Notes under the pieces: generated by a model
The model's input: only the letters and a program-made list of their open reading frames with translations
The model's database searches: none
Told to the model about the DNA's origin: nothing
Made by a program: the position numbers and the translations under genes
Assembly: GCA_022113835.1 (NCBI GenBank)
Contig: JAILWY010000023.1
Location: 2,418,001 to 2,482,000, forward strand
Length of the DNA stretch: 64,000 nt
DNA from: Atopsyche davidsoni
Lineage: Eukaryota > Arthropoda > Insecta > Trichoptera > Hydrobiosidae
Direction of reading: 5' to 3'
Shown: positions 21,495 through 33,177 of the stretch, in pieces
Layout of the letters: each line of letters starts with the position of its first letter
Position numbering within the stretch: the stretch's first letter is position 1

Positions 21495-21856
21495 TTAACA
21501 CACTTTAGGCGGGTACCAAATTGACTAAAAAACGTAAAATTGCACGTGTGAAATCTAGTATATACACTCTTTGATTTGCATGTAGTCAAATAAATCGTTT
21601 CCTATAAACAGTTGAACCATTTCATACACACTTTGCGGATTACTTGGCATCACAACAACACCACTTTGTCCTAAAAATTGTTCAATAATTAGAGGATTAT
21701 CATTCTCTGACCACTCCACTTCTTCGTTGTCACTTTGTTCAGAATGACTGGACAGTATTGGCAGAAGTAACGTTGACGAGTCCTAAACAAACATTTCGAG
21801 CTGTAAACTTAAAGAATAAACGGGTACTAGTACCCGCCCCGCCTTTAGTGTGTTAA
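21495..21856 (-). mobile_element. Non-autonomous piggyBac element
   Basis: TTAA target duplications at 21495-21498 and 21853-21856 enclose a 354-bp element. Its left end is CACACTTTAGGCGGGTACC. The complement of the right end is CACACTAAAGGCGGGGCGGG. TTAA duplication with CAC-type inverted ends is diagnostic of piggyBac. The GTACTAGTAC palindrome near the right end is also subterminal. The interior retains the start of a transposase gene on the minus strand. Confidence 0.88.
21555..21782 (-). pseudogene. PiggyBac transposase N-terminal fragment
   Basis: Open from a stop at 21783-21785 to a TAG at 21555-21557. The conceptual peptide has an acidic EQSDNEEVEWSEND stretch typical of piggyBac N-termini. 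It then continues PSNPQSVYEMVQLFIGNDLF, which resembles the segment just before the catalytic domain. No catalytic aspartates remain, since the rest of the gene was deleted. It lacks an ATG upstream of the acidic part, so it is not expected to be translated as such. Confidence 0.75.
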
Positions 21857-23397
21857 CTTTTCTCATAGTTTGATTTTCTTATTAGGATAATAAGAAACCT
21901 CAAACATTTTTTTTTATTTTTTCAAATATATGGCTTACAAATATAAAGTACATTACCTTCAAATCCTCGATCAAGTTCTTTTTGAAAAGATGCTTAAGAC
22001 TCCTCGCTTATTTTGAAGAGTCTATTTAATGGCGATCGATCGTCTCTCTGGAACCTTCTTCACGTTTTTGTTTTTATTACCTAACCCATATATTTTATGT
22101 TGTAGTGACATCACATCGTGAACATCCTATATAGCCTGCTATAGTATTAATCCACCATTGTGCCTTAAATTATTATGTTTTTTTTTTATTATCTGCGCTC
22201 ACGTTTATAAATACTGATTGTATTTAACAATGATTTCCACGTTTTTAACAAACACTGAATACACTGTTTTTTTTTATTATTATTCTAAGCAATAACGTGT
22301 AATGAACGATTAACCTAATAATTATTTTTTAAATAAATAAATAATTAAACGATGACTTTATCACTGTTTAATTTAATCACACATTGGCGTTATTTTCAGT
22401 TTAACAGGATAAATCGAATTAATAGAAATATATATATATTTTTAAATAATTTAGTTAAATATAGAAAACGTCAGATTGCAGTTTTGCTTTATTTAATTTA
22501 AATCAAACACAAAAAAAAATATGAAACACAAAATATCAGTGCACCAATAAAAAAAGTGTTTGTCTTGTAATAACAAAAATGGATCAAAACATTATTTTTC
22601 AGTACAAAAATATTTGGCGCGAATATATTCGCGCCAAATAAAATCGCGGCGAATATTTTTATGGCAGCGTATGGTAAGCTTTTACACAGCGTCTCGCGTC
22701 TTCTGAGCTATTCCAAAAAAAATTACTCGAATATTTTTTGTCAGGAGTCAAACCCCAATCTGTTGCGTCGCAAGTAGAAGGTTAATGTAGTCGCCCGCAG
22801 ACTGCCCCGGCATTATACAGCGATGGCGGAAAATGTTTTAGATTTTACAAAATGGCTACTGTATTCTAATGCTGAATTTAATTTAGTGGCAGATGTGCCG
22901 GTGAGGAGGCTCTGCCGCGGCCTACAGGGTGGCCCCCGCCGCGACTACTGGTGGTACACTATTTCATTGCCTGTGCGTATGAGTTATAAGTGTATGTATA
23001 TTATGGAACAAATACATATATATTTACATTTATACATAATAAGAAATTCAATATATTTGACAGAGAGTACTTGGTGGAATTCCATTTTAATATTTTTGAG
23101 TAAAATACTTGAGTGATTTTCCACGTGTTCGTTTTTATTTGTGACCGGTTTCGCCAACCTTTCACGCTGGTATTATCGAACAGAGTAATGTTGATAATGT
23201 CATGATAAAAATATTATACATAATAAATTTTAAAATATACACTATTTTGATATTAATTCTACGATGTCGCTCAAATCATTATTCTGCCCTTTTCATGATT
23301 TGTTTCCGTATTTTTTAAAAATATTAATTGATTTGTTATTTTGACGTCAATAAATTAACCTCCCCGGTCTTCTTATTGTTGCTTGTGCATGGCTGCC
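21857..23397. other. AT-rich, no gene recognised
   Basis: Contains the 30-bp palindrome at 22611-22640, a GC patch near 22780-22960, and TGACGTCA at 23342-23349. No recognisable coding frame. Confidence 0.4.
22611..22640. promoter_or_regulatory. Perfect 30-bp palindrome with paired E2F-like sites
   Basis: TATTTGGCGCGAATA followed by its exact complement. Each arm holds TTTGGCGC, which fits the E2F/DP consensus TTTSGCGC. The symmetry is perfect over 15 bp per arm. It could equally be a transposon or hairpin remnant, since no gene start is visible nearby. Confidence 0.45.
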
Positions 23398-23695
23398 GTT
23401 CTATACCCTGTGTAAAGGATCGGCAATGGAGTAGCGGACTTGGAATGATTGTGGAGGGATGTGCTCTGGAAGTACGTGGGGGGGGCTCCTGATCTAAACA
23501 TTTGAGGTTTGTAAGGAAAGGATTTTATAATAATGCTATCGGGCAGCAGCAATATAAAACTGCGGTGTAAAAGAACCCGTGGACTCACTACACTATTTTC
23601 CCCTAAGAAAACCATGAACATGAGCATGAGTAAATGCTCAGTGAAATGGTCGCCAACGTTTTCTGAGGAGAGATACTTCATGAAGAAGAAGTGAA
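23398..23695 (-). repeat. R1 family copy
   Basis: Complement of the 18761-19030 copy. It includes ACTACACTATTTTCCCCTAA, CATTTACTCATGCTCATGTT and TCCATTGCCGATCCTTTACA. It has a 102-codon open minus frame with no known domain, broken in the other copies. Confidence 0.78.
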
Positions 23696-23937
23696 ATGAA
23701 AAACTTTTTTATTTTTTTAGTGACTACACAAACATTATACGAAGATAATAAAGGAATTTATATTTCCACACCTTTTTGGTTTTTTACCAAAAAATTTAAT
23801 GAGAATTTTTGCTTTCTCAAAAGCTTTGTCAGATTTTAAAGCACAAATAAAAATGTATAAGACCGTCATTTATTTACACATGATATTTTATATTATCATT
23901 AATACATAAGTCTCTTCTTTGCGAAAATGCCGAAACG

Positions 23938-24085
23938 GTTATAATAATGCTATTGGGCAGCAGCAATACGCGGATTTTTCTTCCAATATAAAACTACGGT
24001 GTAGAAGGTCCCAGGGACTTACTACACTATTTTCCCCTTAGAAAACCATGAACACTGGCTCTGAGAGGTTCTTGATGAGGAAGAA
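23938..24085 (-). repeat. R1 family copy, partial
   Basis: Plus strand reads TAATGCTATTGGGCAGCAGC, then TTACTACACTATTTTCCCC, then GAAAACCATGAACACTGGCT. It ends in the purine-rich edge also seen at 1-110. Confidence 0.75.
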
Positions 24086-25725
24086 AGTAAATTAAAAATA
24101 AAAGATCTTGTTTTGGAGAATGCAGTGCATGATTGCTTACATGGACTGCTCAAAAACTGTGGTGTACATTCTGAAAAAAAATATTATGATTCGTGGTGTA
24201 AGGATTACGTGAACGTCGTCTGTGGTGTGTATCAGTTTAATGGTTTTGAAACACGGTGTACTGCGTTTTTGGTGAACCAGAGAGAAACACAATAACACAC
24301 TGTAGTATTATTCGAGTTGCTGCGGTTGGTTCGGTCTAGACGAGATTATTGAATATCAAAAGTGTCTCCAAGTTTAATTATTTTATTTTTAAATGTGGTT
24401 TATGAATACGAATAAAACCCAGCACAGTCAACTCGGGATTAAAAGCACAAAGAGTAAAATAACAATACCAATATTGGGTTTCACAAACGATTGCTTTGTA
24501 TTGGCTTTACATTTGCTTTGTGTTTGAAATACGTACTTATTTATTTTATATACAATCCATGAATTATTTCAATACAACCCAAAAAAATATATTTAGAGTT
24601 TATATTTTATTAGTAAACGAGCAAATCCATCAATGCTGATAAAGCCTTTGCTTACGCTGTGAATTAACTAAACTACGTTTACGTAAGCCATGGTGTATTG
24701 GCGCTCTGTGCCTTTCTTTTATTTTATAATTTTATGGGTTTTCAGGCGTGAAGCTTAGGTAAATATTTTTCAGGTATGTGTGTTCACGTATATTGAAAAA
24801 TCAACACAACTTTCTGTATAAAAATTTTAGGATGTCGAGGTTTTTATGGGATTCAGTCAGGTGAAGGATTTTTTTATTATAATAAAAAATATTTTTTACT
24901 GTAGGAATTTTATTTTAAACATAAAGAAATGTACAAATTTTATATGGACAATAAGAGCTTTTTCACACTTCAGATGCATCGTCGAGCCGAATTCATTGTG
25001 CGTTTAACTTCAAATGTATTATGTATATAATAATTAAATTTACAACACAAAATTTTTGTAAAAAATACATACACTATCAAAGCATTATCGAATTCTGGAA
25101 TATTTAATATGTTTGGCATACTATGCTTTTATACTTTCTTAGTGTTTTATGCTGTTTTTTTCTTATTTACTACGTGTTAACATCTATGTAAAAAAATATT
25201 TTGAAATTATTAATTATATTGATGCCTGAAGATTGAAATCTGCTTCGATCCCTGATTTCACAAGTCCAGAACCAAAACTTTTAAAATTATATTTAGGGTC
25301 GTTTTATTTTACGAAATAGTATTGCACTTTTACTCATTGAATTTTTTTTTTAATAAGATAAAAGCGTTGTGACGTTCCTGAATGGGATTTTCGGGAGGCA
25401 CAGTCTCTCACCTGTATCAGGTTCGTAAAACATAATTTGTTTTGTCATTGGACGTGTCCGCACAAATTGTTTTAAAATAATTGCACATTTTTTCCAAATA
25501 TCACCATGAAACTAGAAACACGTACAATCACAATATTTCCGCAGTAATAATTGGAATTTAAAAAAAAATCAAATCTACAAAAACGATTCAATAACATTTA
25601 ATATATATATATATATATATACAAAACAGCTCAATGGGTTGATACATATATCTAATTTATATTAAACAAAGCATTAAAGTGTCTCAGGAAGAGTAGTGTT
25701 TATTATTTAATATTTTTATAATGAA
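24086..25725. other. AT-rich, no gene recognised
   Basis: A 60-codon plus frame at 24113-24295 has no recognisable domain. (TA)n at 25603-25622. Confidence 0.4.
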
Positions 25726-25739
25726 CTAGCGGATACCCG

Positions 25740-25959
25740 ACGTGTGCTACTACGCTGTTATCATGCTGTTGGGGAGTTTCAGCAGCTCTTGCTGTAGTAG
25801 CTCTGATTAGAGCTTGCTCTAGATGTGCTTCATGTTGTTCTAGTGTTTCTACAGCTCTTGACTGTCGCTCTTTCAACCTTTTTAACTCCAAATGACTTCG
25901 TGTTGTCCGGCAGTTTCGGCTGCTGTATTTCTTCCAATTGCAGCTCTTTTCGGTGCCAT
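25740..25959 (-). pseudogene. Helitron Rep/helicase N-terminal fragment
   Basis: ATG at 25959-25957 opens MAPKRAAIGRNTAA, the usual basic N-terminus of insect Helitron proteins. After about 24 codons the frame slips by one base. It continues as ELKRLKERQSRAVETLEQHE and a glutamine/alanine-rich helical repeat. It runs directly into the Helitron 3' end, so no Rep or helicase domain is present. Confidence 0.72.
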
Positions 25960-26415
25960 TTTTTGATTAACCTCAAATGATAAAACTGTCTGTTGTAAAT
26001 GACAGATCAATAATTTTGTTTTGAATGTCCGTACTATGCGCGTTCTTCACAATGTTCTTTTTTCAAATTCTTTGCGAGGAACGATCTCGACTTTACAGAT
26101 GTTGAAAATTTTTGTATGGAAAATGTCGAAATTGACATAATTAATGGACCTAAGTATTTAATGCATTGTTTTAATAGTCAATATATATATATATAAATAG
26201 TATTTTTTTTTTTTGATAACCTCAAATGATAAAACTGTCTGATGTGAATGACAGATAGTGATTTTGTTTTGTGCGCGATCTTCACAATGTTCTTTTTTCA
26301 AATTCTTTGCGAGGAACGATCTCGAATTTACAGATGTTGAAAAATGTTGTATGGAAAATGTCGAAAATGACATAATTAATAGACCGAATGTATTTAATGC
26401 ATCGTTTTAATAGTC
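25960..26415. repeat. Two-copy duplication inside the Helitron
   Basis: 25960-26178 and 26203-26415 are direct copies of about 215 bp. Landmarks are CCTCAAATGATAAAACTGTC, TTTGCGAGGAACGATCTCGA and GACATAATTAATNGACC. A TA-rich and T-rich joint separates them. Confidence 0.9.
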
Positions 26416-26529
26416 TCAAAGATTCTTTGTATTATTGTCGTTCAAATGAAACCGGTTTGGGGCACATCGGTTGGATGGTTTCAAAGCCTATGACGGACAT
26501 AGAAACATCTTTTGTGTTTTATATATAGA

Positions 26530-29500
26530 TTATATTTTTCTCTCCTTATGGGCTTAGTTTGTGATTAGTATTACATTCATTGTACTGTCGGTACTTCGTC
26601 CACATAGCAGGTACTTTCGCGTGTCGCAAGCGGTGCCGAGGGGGTCCACGGGGGAGGCTGGGGTGGGTGAGGGGGCTATTACGTCTAGTGACGTCATAAA
26701 GCTCGAATGCTAAGTATATTCGTACGTCAGAAATTGCCAAGTTAATAATGCAGTTTTACAACTGGCAGCGCACACCTCCGCGGAGGCGCAACTCCGCCGA
26801 CCCCAATTCATTGTTCGCATTAATAATTAAACTTCACTCTACATTTAGAGCATCCTGTACGTCGTGCGGGGTGTCCGTAAACTCGGGGACTCGGAGTACT
26901 TAACCTTATATATTGTTTCTAAATAATTAAGGCAGGTTATTAAAACTACGGTGTAGACTACGGCGATATGCAGGAAGGCTGGTAACAATACGTTGGCGAA
27001 CTTTGTGCACATGATGCCAAGGCAGGTTTAATTTAGCCTTTGACGTGACATATACACAATTAAATTTTGTTTATCCTGAAATACCTTTTAGAAATATTTA
27101 CAAATACATATTTATATTTAAATTTAAAAAATCACGATATTTTACACTAAGAAAAACATGTATGCGGTATCACTTTTAATTTATATGGATTTTTTGCTCC
27201 TGCTCATACTTCTCTGTGTGAGCAGTGGAAAGCTAAAATAGGTATTTGTTAGTACTAAAAAAAAAAAACCTATGTGATCAGTTCATCCATGAAACGTCGA
27301 AAAACACTTCCACGGCTATCACTGTGCGCTGCTCTTATATTGTTTTATTTTATCATTTTATTTAACATGTATGAGTAAAAAATTACATTATTTAAAAAAT
27401 AAAAAAAACAGTCGTTGATTTATCAATATATATTTTAAATTTATTGAATAAAGGAGAACGCTTAGATTTAAAGCCCACTGCACTGCAACGAAGCCTTGGC
27501 TTAGGACGCCATAACCATATTTTTATTTAATACTTTTACAACTTGGTCTAGACACTCAGGGGTTGAAATATAAATGGAAATTACTATGCGAATATAATGG
27601 TAAGCGAAAAATTTATATTTGTTCCCGACGTGGCATACATTGAGTATTAGCTGGTGGTAGACCAGCAATTGACGCAATGCCCAAAATTCTTCGGTGTGAA
27701 TGTAATAAAATGCAGTCAAATACAAAATAATAATATTTTGTTAGATACTAATATAGTAAATAAAGTTTAAATATATAGGTTTTATAATTATTAATAAAGT
27801 TTAAAAAATACTCTAATGAGTTTTATTATTGATGTCAGTTAGCTAGCGTTTCACAAAAGAAAAATAAATGTTTTTATATCTTAAAATTCATACTTACCAT
27901 CAAAAAATTTATTTCATCCGAAACATTTTATTTGAGCAGCGTAACAGATTATTTTTTCTTTATGTTTCAAATCCGAATAAATATGTTTTTTTCAATACAT
28001 ATATATTATTACGAATGATTTCTACTTCACAGAATCCTTCAGACCTATATTATAAAATTGATACAACTCGAGTGGGTTTAATTGAATTCGCTAGAATTTT
28101 TCTTGGAATTACTAAGCAGCAGAAAAAATACCAATAAAAATGTTTTTGCACAAACTCAAAACGTTATTTATATGAACCATATATTATTTTTTTTATAAAA
28201 AATAGTTTGTAAATTTCTCCCATTGCCTGGTAAATAAATCCCTTCTACTACCACACAAAGTGAAATTTTTTTATATAAAAAAATAAACACGAGCAAAGGC
28301 TTAGGCGGATATTTTTCCGCTTGGAAAATTATGATATTCTTTATAAGGCAAAATAGACGCAGATTTTTTATATTTTATAAACATACGTTTATTTGACTTA
28401 AAACAAACAAAAAAATATATTTTACCTGACAGGACGGTTTATTCTTCAGCGTTTATAAAACACATTTCTTACAGGTGTTTCAAAATATATTTTTCATTTC
28501 ATTAATTTGACTTTTATATTATGCTTAAGCCTGCACTGAATATACTTACAATAAAAGAATCTTTTTATAAAAAAAATATTTCATTTATTTTTAACTTTCT
28601 TGTAATCTCGTAACTGTCGAGCTATTCATATTTGTTTATATATATTTTTTTGATATAATAAACGCCCGGCGTCTTTAAAAAGGCTCACGGAAAATACGGC
28701 GATGTAAACTTTTTAATAAGTTGCAAAATATTGAAGAGATTTGATTTTGTGTGAATTGATAAATCTTATTCGAATATGGAGGAGGATATTGAAATCTTTT
28801 TAGGCGGAAGAGTAAAAACGAAACGCCATTTCCAAAATGCGATTTTTGTTATATAAATGTATATTTATTTCCTAACCGGATACATCGCTAGTCTATTTAA
28901 ACAACTATTAGATTTTTATTTTTAAATTAAATACAAATATCACTATTGGTATATTTTTTCCAGAAATCTAATTTGAGATATACTTCTTTATTTTATTGTC
29001 TAATTGACGACTAACTTAATGAGACTAGATTTTTTATCAATATATATAATAATAACAAAAATATTTGAATATGTTGATTTTGTGATTTGAATCCGTGTGT
29101 ATATATAAGTATATAGATTTATTTCAGTGACACTTCTAAGGGCTAAAGAATCGCATTTATATTTTATTATAATTATAAAAGATGTTTTAAGCAAAGAAAA
29201 TATTTAAAAGAATCGATGAATGGAATTTTTTGGTAATATTTATAATTTTAAAATATGATATATATGCTGGTAAGTATCACTTAACATATTTTTTAATATT
29301 AAAAAAACAACTATTTTCGAAACAGTTTAATTTGCAAATGGTGATTACTTGAAGATTTTGTTGAAAAAAACACCAGTGGCGTACATTTCATAATATGCAA
29401 AAATTTAAAATTATAGTGTCATGAATAAGAAAATTAATAATAAATTTGATGATCTTAAGATTTCTTTGGTGTTGTGCTTCTTAGTGGTTCGTGTCTACCG

Positions 29501-30649
29501 ACTTTTCGGTTCCGGTACTGGTTTCAAGATGATCCCTGAAGATGGTCCCGGTAGTATCTTACAACGATGACTCCCAAAACTTATACACACATTTAAACAA
29601 TAAAAGAATTTTGGATTTTTATTTTTTACTTTTATTTTCTATTTCTATTGACATATTGACAAATACATAATATTTAAAGTAATTTCAGGTTGTTCCCAAT
29701 ACCAGTTTCTTTCGGTCCTCAAAATAAGTTACATTGCAATAACTTGTTTAGAGGACTGAAGGAAAGTAGTATTGTGTATAACTACTTGGGTGCATTAATA
29801 CTTGTGTATTCACAAAGTAAATGCTCAGTCGGCGTCGATCGATATCCTTCGGGAAACTCGGGTTCTTCTCCTTCCATCTTGCATCCCAGCGGCCCCTCGT
29901 GTCAGACGACTGGCAAGCCACGAGCCCTTATCAGTTCTCCGTCCAGTAGTATAGCGCACACGGGCCAAAGAAATGACAAGGGATCGGTGACTGTGCGCTT
30001 ACGTGAGGTACTCTTCACGCCGACGTCTTCTTTCTTCTAGAACAGCTGAGCCTCTTCCGGTTTATTGGATGGGTGGATCCGGCGAGCGCCGCGCCCCGCC
30101 GTCTTATGCAGTTCAAGATTATTCACTAAAATTAAAACTTATTTATTAAAACTCTTACAACACTGTAATGGCAAAAAATAGTTTTAAGACACAATGAAAT
30201 TGTTTTATAAAAATTTAAAAAAAAACACCTCGGAATACTTCTTTTCTGAAATTAAACAAATTGGTAAATTAAAAACAACGTATTTTATAAGTTCAGTGAA
30301 AAGAGGGTGTGGGCATGCGATATATGAAAACGTGGTCAATATTATGGGTTTGCTTGTTTTATTAAACGGTAGAATCCGGTAATATTTCTAAAAAAAAACA
30401 ATTTAAAATTTAAATACTCCTAAAATTATGGGGATTTTACGACAGATCACTGAAATAATGATTATGATAAATACAGGTATGAAAACAGTTTCGTTTGAAT
30501 TCTGTATGTGTTATTCAGCAAAATATATATTTTTTAAATTTGTGTAAATATTTAAAATATGCAGTATATGAGATTTGTGCGCCACTGGTATTTTTTTTTT
30601 GTATAAATTGTCAAAATTTAAAAAAATATTTAAAAAGTCGATTGTTCGC
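26530..30649. other. Mostly AT-rich; no gene recognised
   Basis: Within 26630-26820 a GC-rich island holds TGACGTCA (26689-26696) and the palindrome CCTCCGCGGAGG (26775-26786). 27050-29450 is very AT-rich with short frames. 29480-30110 is GC-richer, with a 116-codon plus frame (29690-30040) that matches nothing I know. No repeats were recognised. Confidence 0.4.
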
Positions 30650-32449
30650 GCGGCCAGTTTCATCTGCATTCCGCGATTGACTTTCGAGTCCCATTGATCG
30701 GGCCCCCATCGCGGCCTAATCACAGTCCGTCCACAATGGGGGCCCCGCGGCTGGGGCGGCCGGGGCGGCGAGCATCTGGCCGGACAGCTGCTCGGCGCGC
30801 GCCCCGCCTCATTGTCCCCGCTGCGCACAATGCGGCCCGCGCACCGTGGACGCGTACCGCTCAATTGAAGACCAGATTCTTTGGATTTCTACACTTTTGG
30901 CAGCTGTCTTGATTGCGCTATTTGCCACTGTCGGTTGGGGTGCACTCGGCAACAGACAGATGCATGTTACATTCACCGATCTATATCTGCACAAGTCGTC
31001 TTGGTCCGGACCGATCTTAGTTACATTGCTTTACAATATCAACTTTTATACTGACAAAGATTTGAAATTAATTTAAAAGTCTACAAAAAAGCTTAACATG
31101 GCAATGCATTAAGTGCAGTAAGCAGTGAATGAAAGATACTATATATTGCACGAGTGGAAAACACACAGACCTTAGTCGACAAGCAAGCGTTCTTGCACCA
31201 TAGCGCTCACAGTGTTTCGAGTATAATAATATATATTACGTATATTGCAATCATCATAAATCTCTCAGTTTATATAAACGAAATCAACACCAATGCAAGA
31301 TAATTCTCATCTTTTGTACTGTTCAAACCCAAAAGGGCACACAGCTACATAACGGTGTCCGCGATTGTGCCGCAAGGGTCCCGGTCAAAATGGGCCGTCA
31401 ATAGACTAAAATAGAGAGCGTATCGATTAGTCGCCTTCGGCATTAATTAGGCATTCAGGTAACCGGTGAATGCGGAGTCGATTAATTCCTCCTCGGGCCC
31501 AGCTGGTGCTCCGCTGCCCGATTGCTTGTCCCCTCGCTGAGTCACCGGCGACCCCGAATGCTTTGTCGGTGGGGTGATCGGGGGGGAGCAAGTCCTCTTT
31601 GTGTATTTTTTAATTAAATTTAATGCTATGATATGTATTTGATCCATCACGTTTAGCATATGTCCAAAATTTTGACTTAGTACACTGTGATCCACGATCT
31701 ACGCAATTCTAAGAAAATTAATCGGCGACATGTTACATCACGCTTGTTACGCCGTTGAAGCTATAAAATAAATACAGTGTGATCACGATATACGCAACTC
31801 CTAGAAAAATGATTCACACCAGCTGGAATTCAAACGCAATTTAGATTATCGTAACACAAGCATCAGCACTTGGAAATTAACGAGCAGATAACCCAAACAG
31901 CCGCCCGCGTTGCAGTAATGTGATACTCAGTCAGATGGTGCCAAGTGTGGCCGGAGCGGTTGCGGCATGAGAGGTTCGTTTATAAATATTATTCTTACAG
32001 AATATCATAAATGTTTATAGCACGAATATGTTTACTAAACACATTCACAGATAAACGTCATACGAGCCTTATTAAGCCGTGCAATAGTTTAGCCAGTATA
32101 CTCAGTACATCGTAAATCTCAAAATGAACAAACGGTAACGGGTGCCCAATAATATCAAATAACTTTTTTAAAAAATAAAAACTTTGCGGCCGTGTTGTAA
32201 AAATTTTGAATCCAATTTTGGCGGTGTCGTAACCCCATGCGTCACTCTCCGCTGGCGGGACCGCATAAAACCGCAAATTAATGTCTCCGTGAGAAACGAC
32301 GGGCATTCGACCTTTTTGCATGCGTAACGCGCATGAATAAAAGTGCCGAAGAATTCTCGTATTACCTTCGAAGGATACGCATAAATTAAAGCTTGCATTA
32401 TATTAAAAAAAAAGTTACTGATCTATAAATTGCAAGATGTTCAAGGGGC

Positions 32450-32515
32450 AGTTTAGCTGTGTAGTGGTAGAAGCATCGGTATTTCACCGCAGGGCCGATG
32501 TTTAATAGGGATAAG
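32450..32515 (+). repeat. tRNA-Glu-like SINE head or tRNA pseudogene
   Basis: GTTTAGCTGTGTAGTGGTAG resembles box A. TATTTCACCGCAGG resembles an anticodon arm with a TTC (Glu) anticodon. GCCGATGTTTAATAGGGA sits where box B belongs but is degenerate. The acceptor stem does not pair convincingly. Confidence 0.4.
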
Positions 32516-33162
32516 TGTATGTTTTACAGTAATTAATATTAAGTAATGAAAATATAAATATAAACATTTCCATTTTAAGACCACTGGTGAAGTTTTTGCC
32601 ATTAAAAGTATCGTCAAACGTCGTTACAAGACCGTAAGAGATATCATAACAATTTACATTATTAACGTGTACAACCGAGTACTGCAAAATAAACAGATCT
32701 GTAATATAAATGAGTTAATTTGCAATTTGTAAAGAATCCCCCCGAAGCATCCCGGATATCCAAATAAATAATAAAGCTCTAATGCCCTATAAAGATATCG
32801 TTAAACACCTTTATGGGGCAAAAAAGCTCTCGCTCGTAATGACAGAATTGCTCTCCGAAAACCGTAGGCTTTCACAAAATAAATACCTCTATAATTAATA
32901 CACGAATATGAGCAATAAAAGTAATTAATAAATACATAACACATAAAGAGTCCTCGCGTAACGCCCGGCAAATCCAAATGATTAATAAATCAGCTGGTAA
33001 ATACGACAATAAAGTGAGAGCGCGGAGGTGCCGGGCCGCGCGGAGCCTAATCTAATGCAAACAGATCGCGAAGTAATTACGCGGCGCCGGAGACCCCCCG
33101 GTTATTACGATCGCCGAGCCGGTCCCCGGGTTTACGGCGCCGTTAGGCCTCGAGGCGAGCGG

Positions 33163-33177
33163 CACACCGGTGTGACG
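33163..33177. promoter_or_regulatory. CACACCGGTGTG palindrome, T-box-like
   Basis: CACACCGGTGTGACG. Two head-to-head (T)CACACC half-sites resemble the T-box palindrome. Repeated with similar flanks at 49780. Confidence 0.35.

Larger units (their letters stand above)
25726..26529 (-). mobile_element. Non-autonomous Helitron
   Basis: On the minus strand the element begins TCTATATATAAAACACAAAA at 26529 and ends GGGTATCCGCTAG at 25726. It sits between a host A and a host T, the Helitron insertion signature (5' TC, 3' CTRR, A^T target, no target duplication). The 3' tail CGGGTATCCGCTAG is widespread in insect Helitrons. It holds the start of a replication-helicase frame close to its 3' end and a two-copy internal duplication. 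At 804 bp it is far shorter than autonomous copies. Confidence 0.88.

Noticed and set aside
30846..31076. Small putative membrane protein
   Set aside because: One hydrophobic stretch only, no homology or conservation evidence, in a region of random-looking frames.
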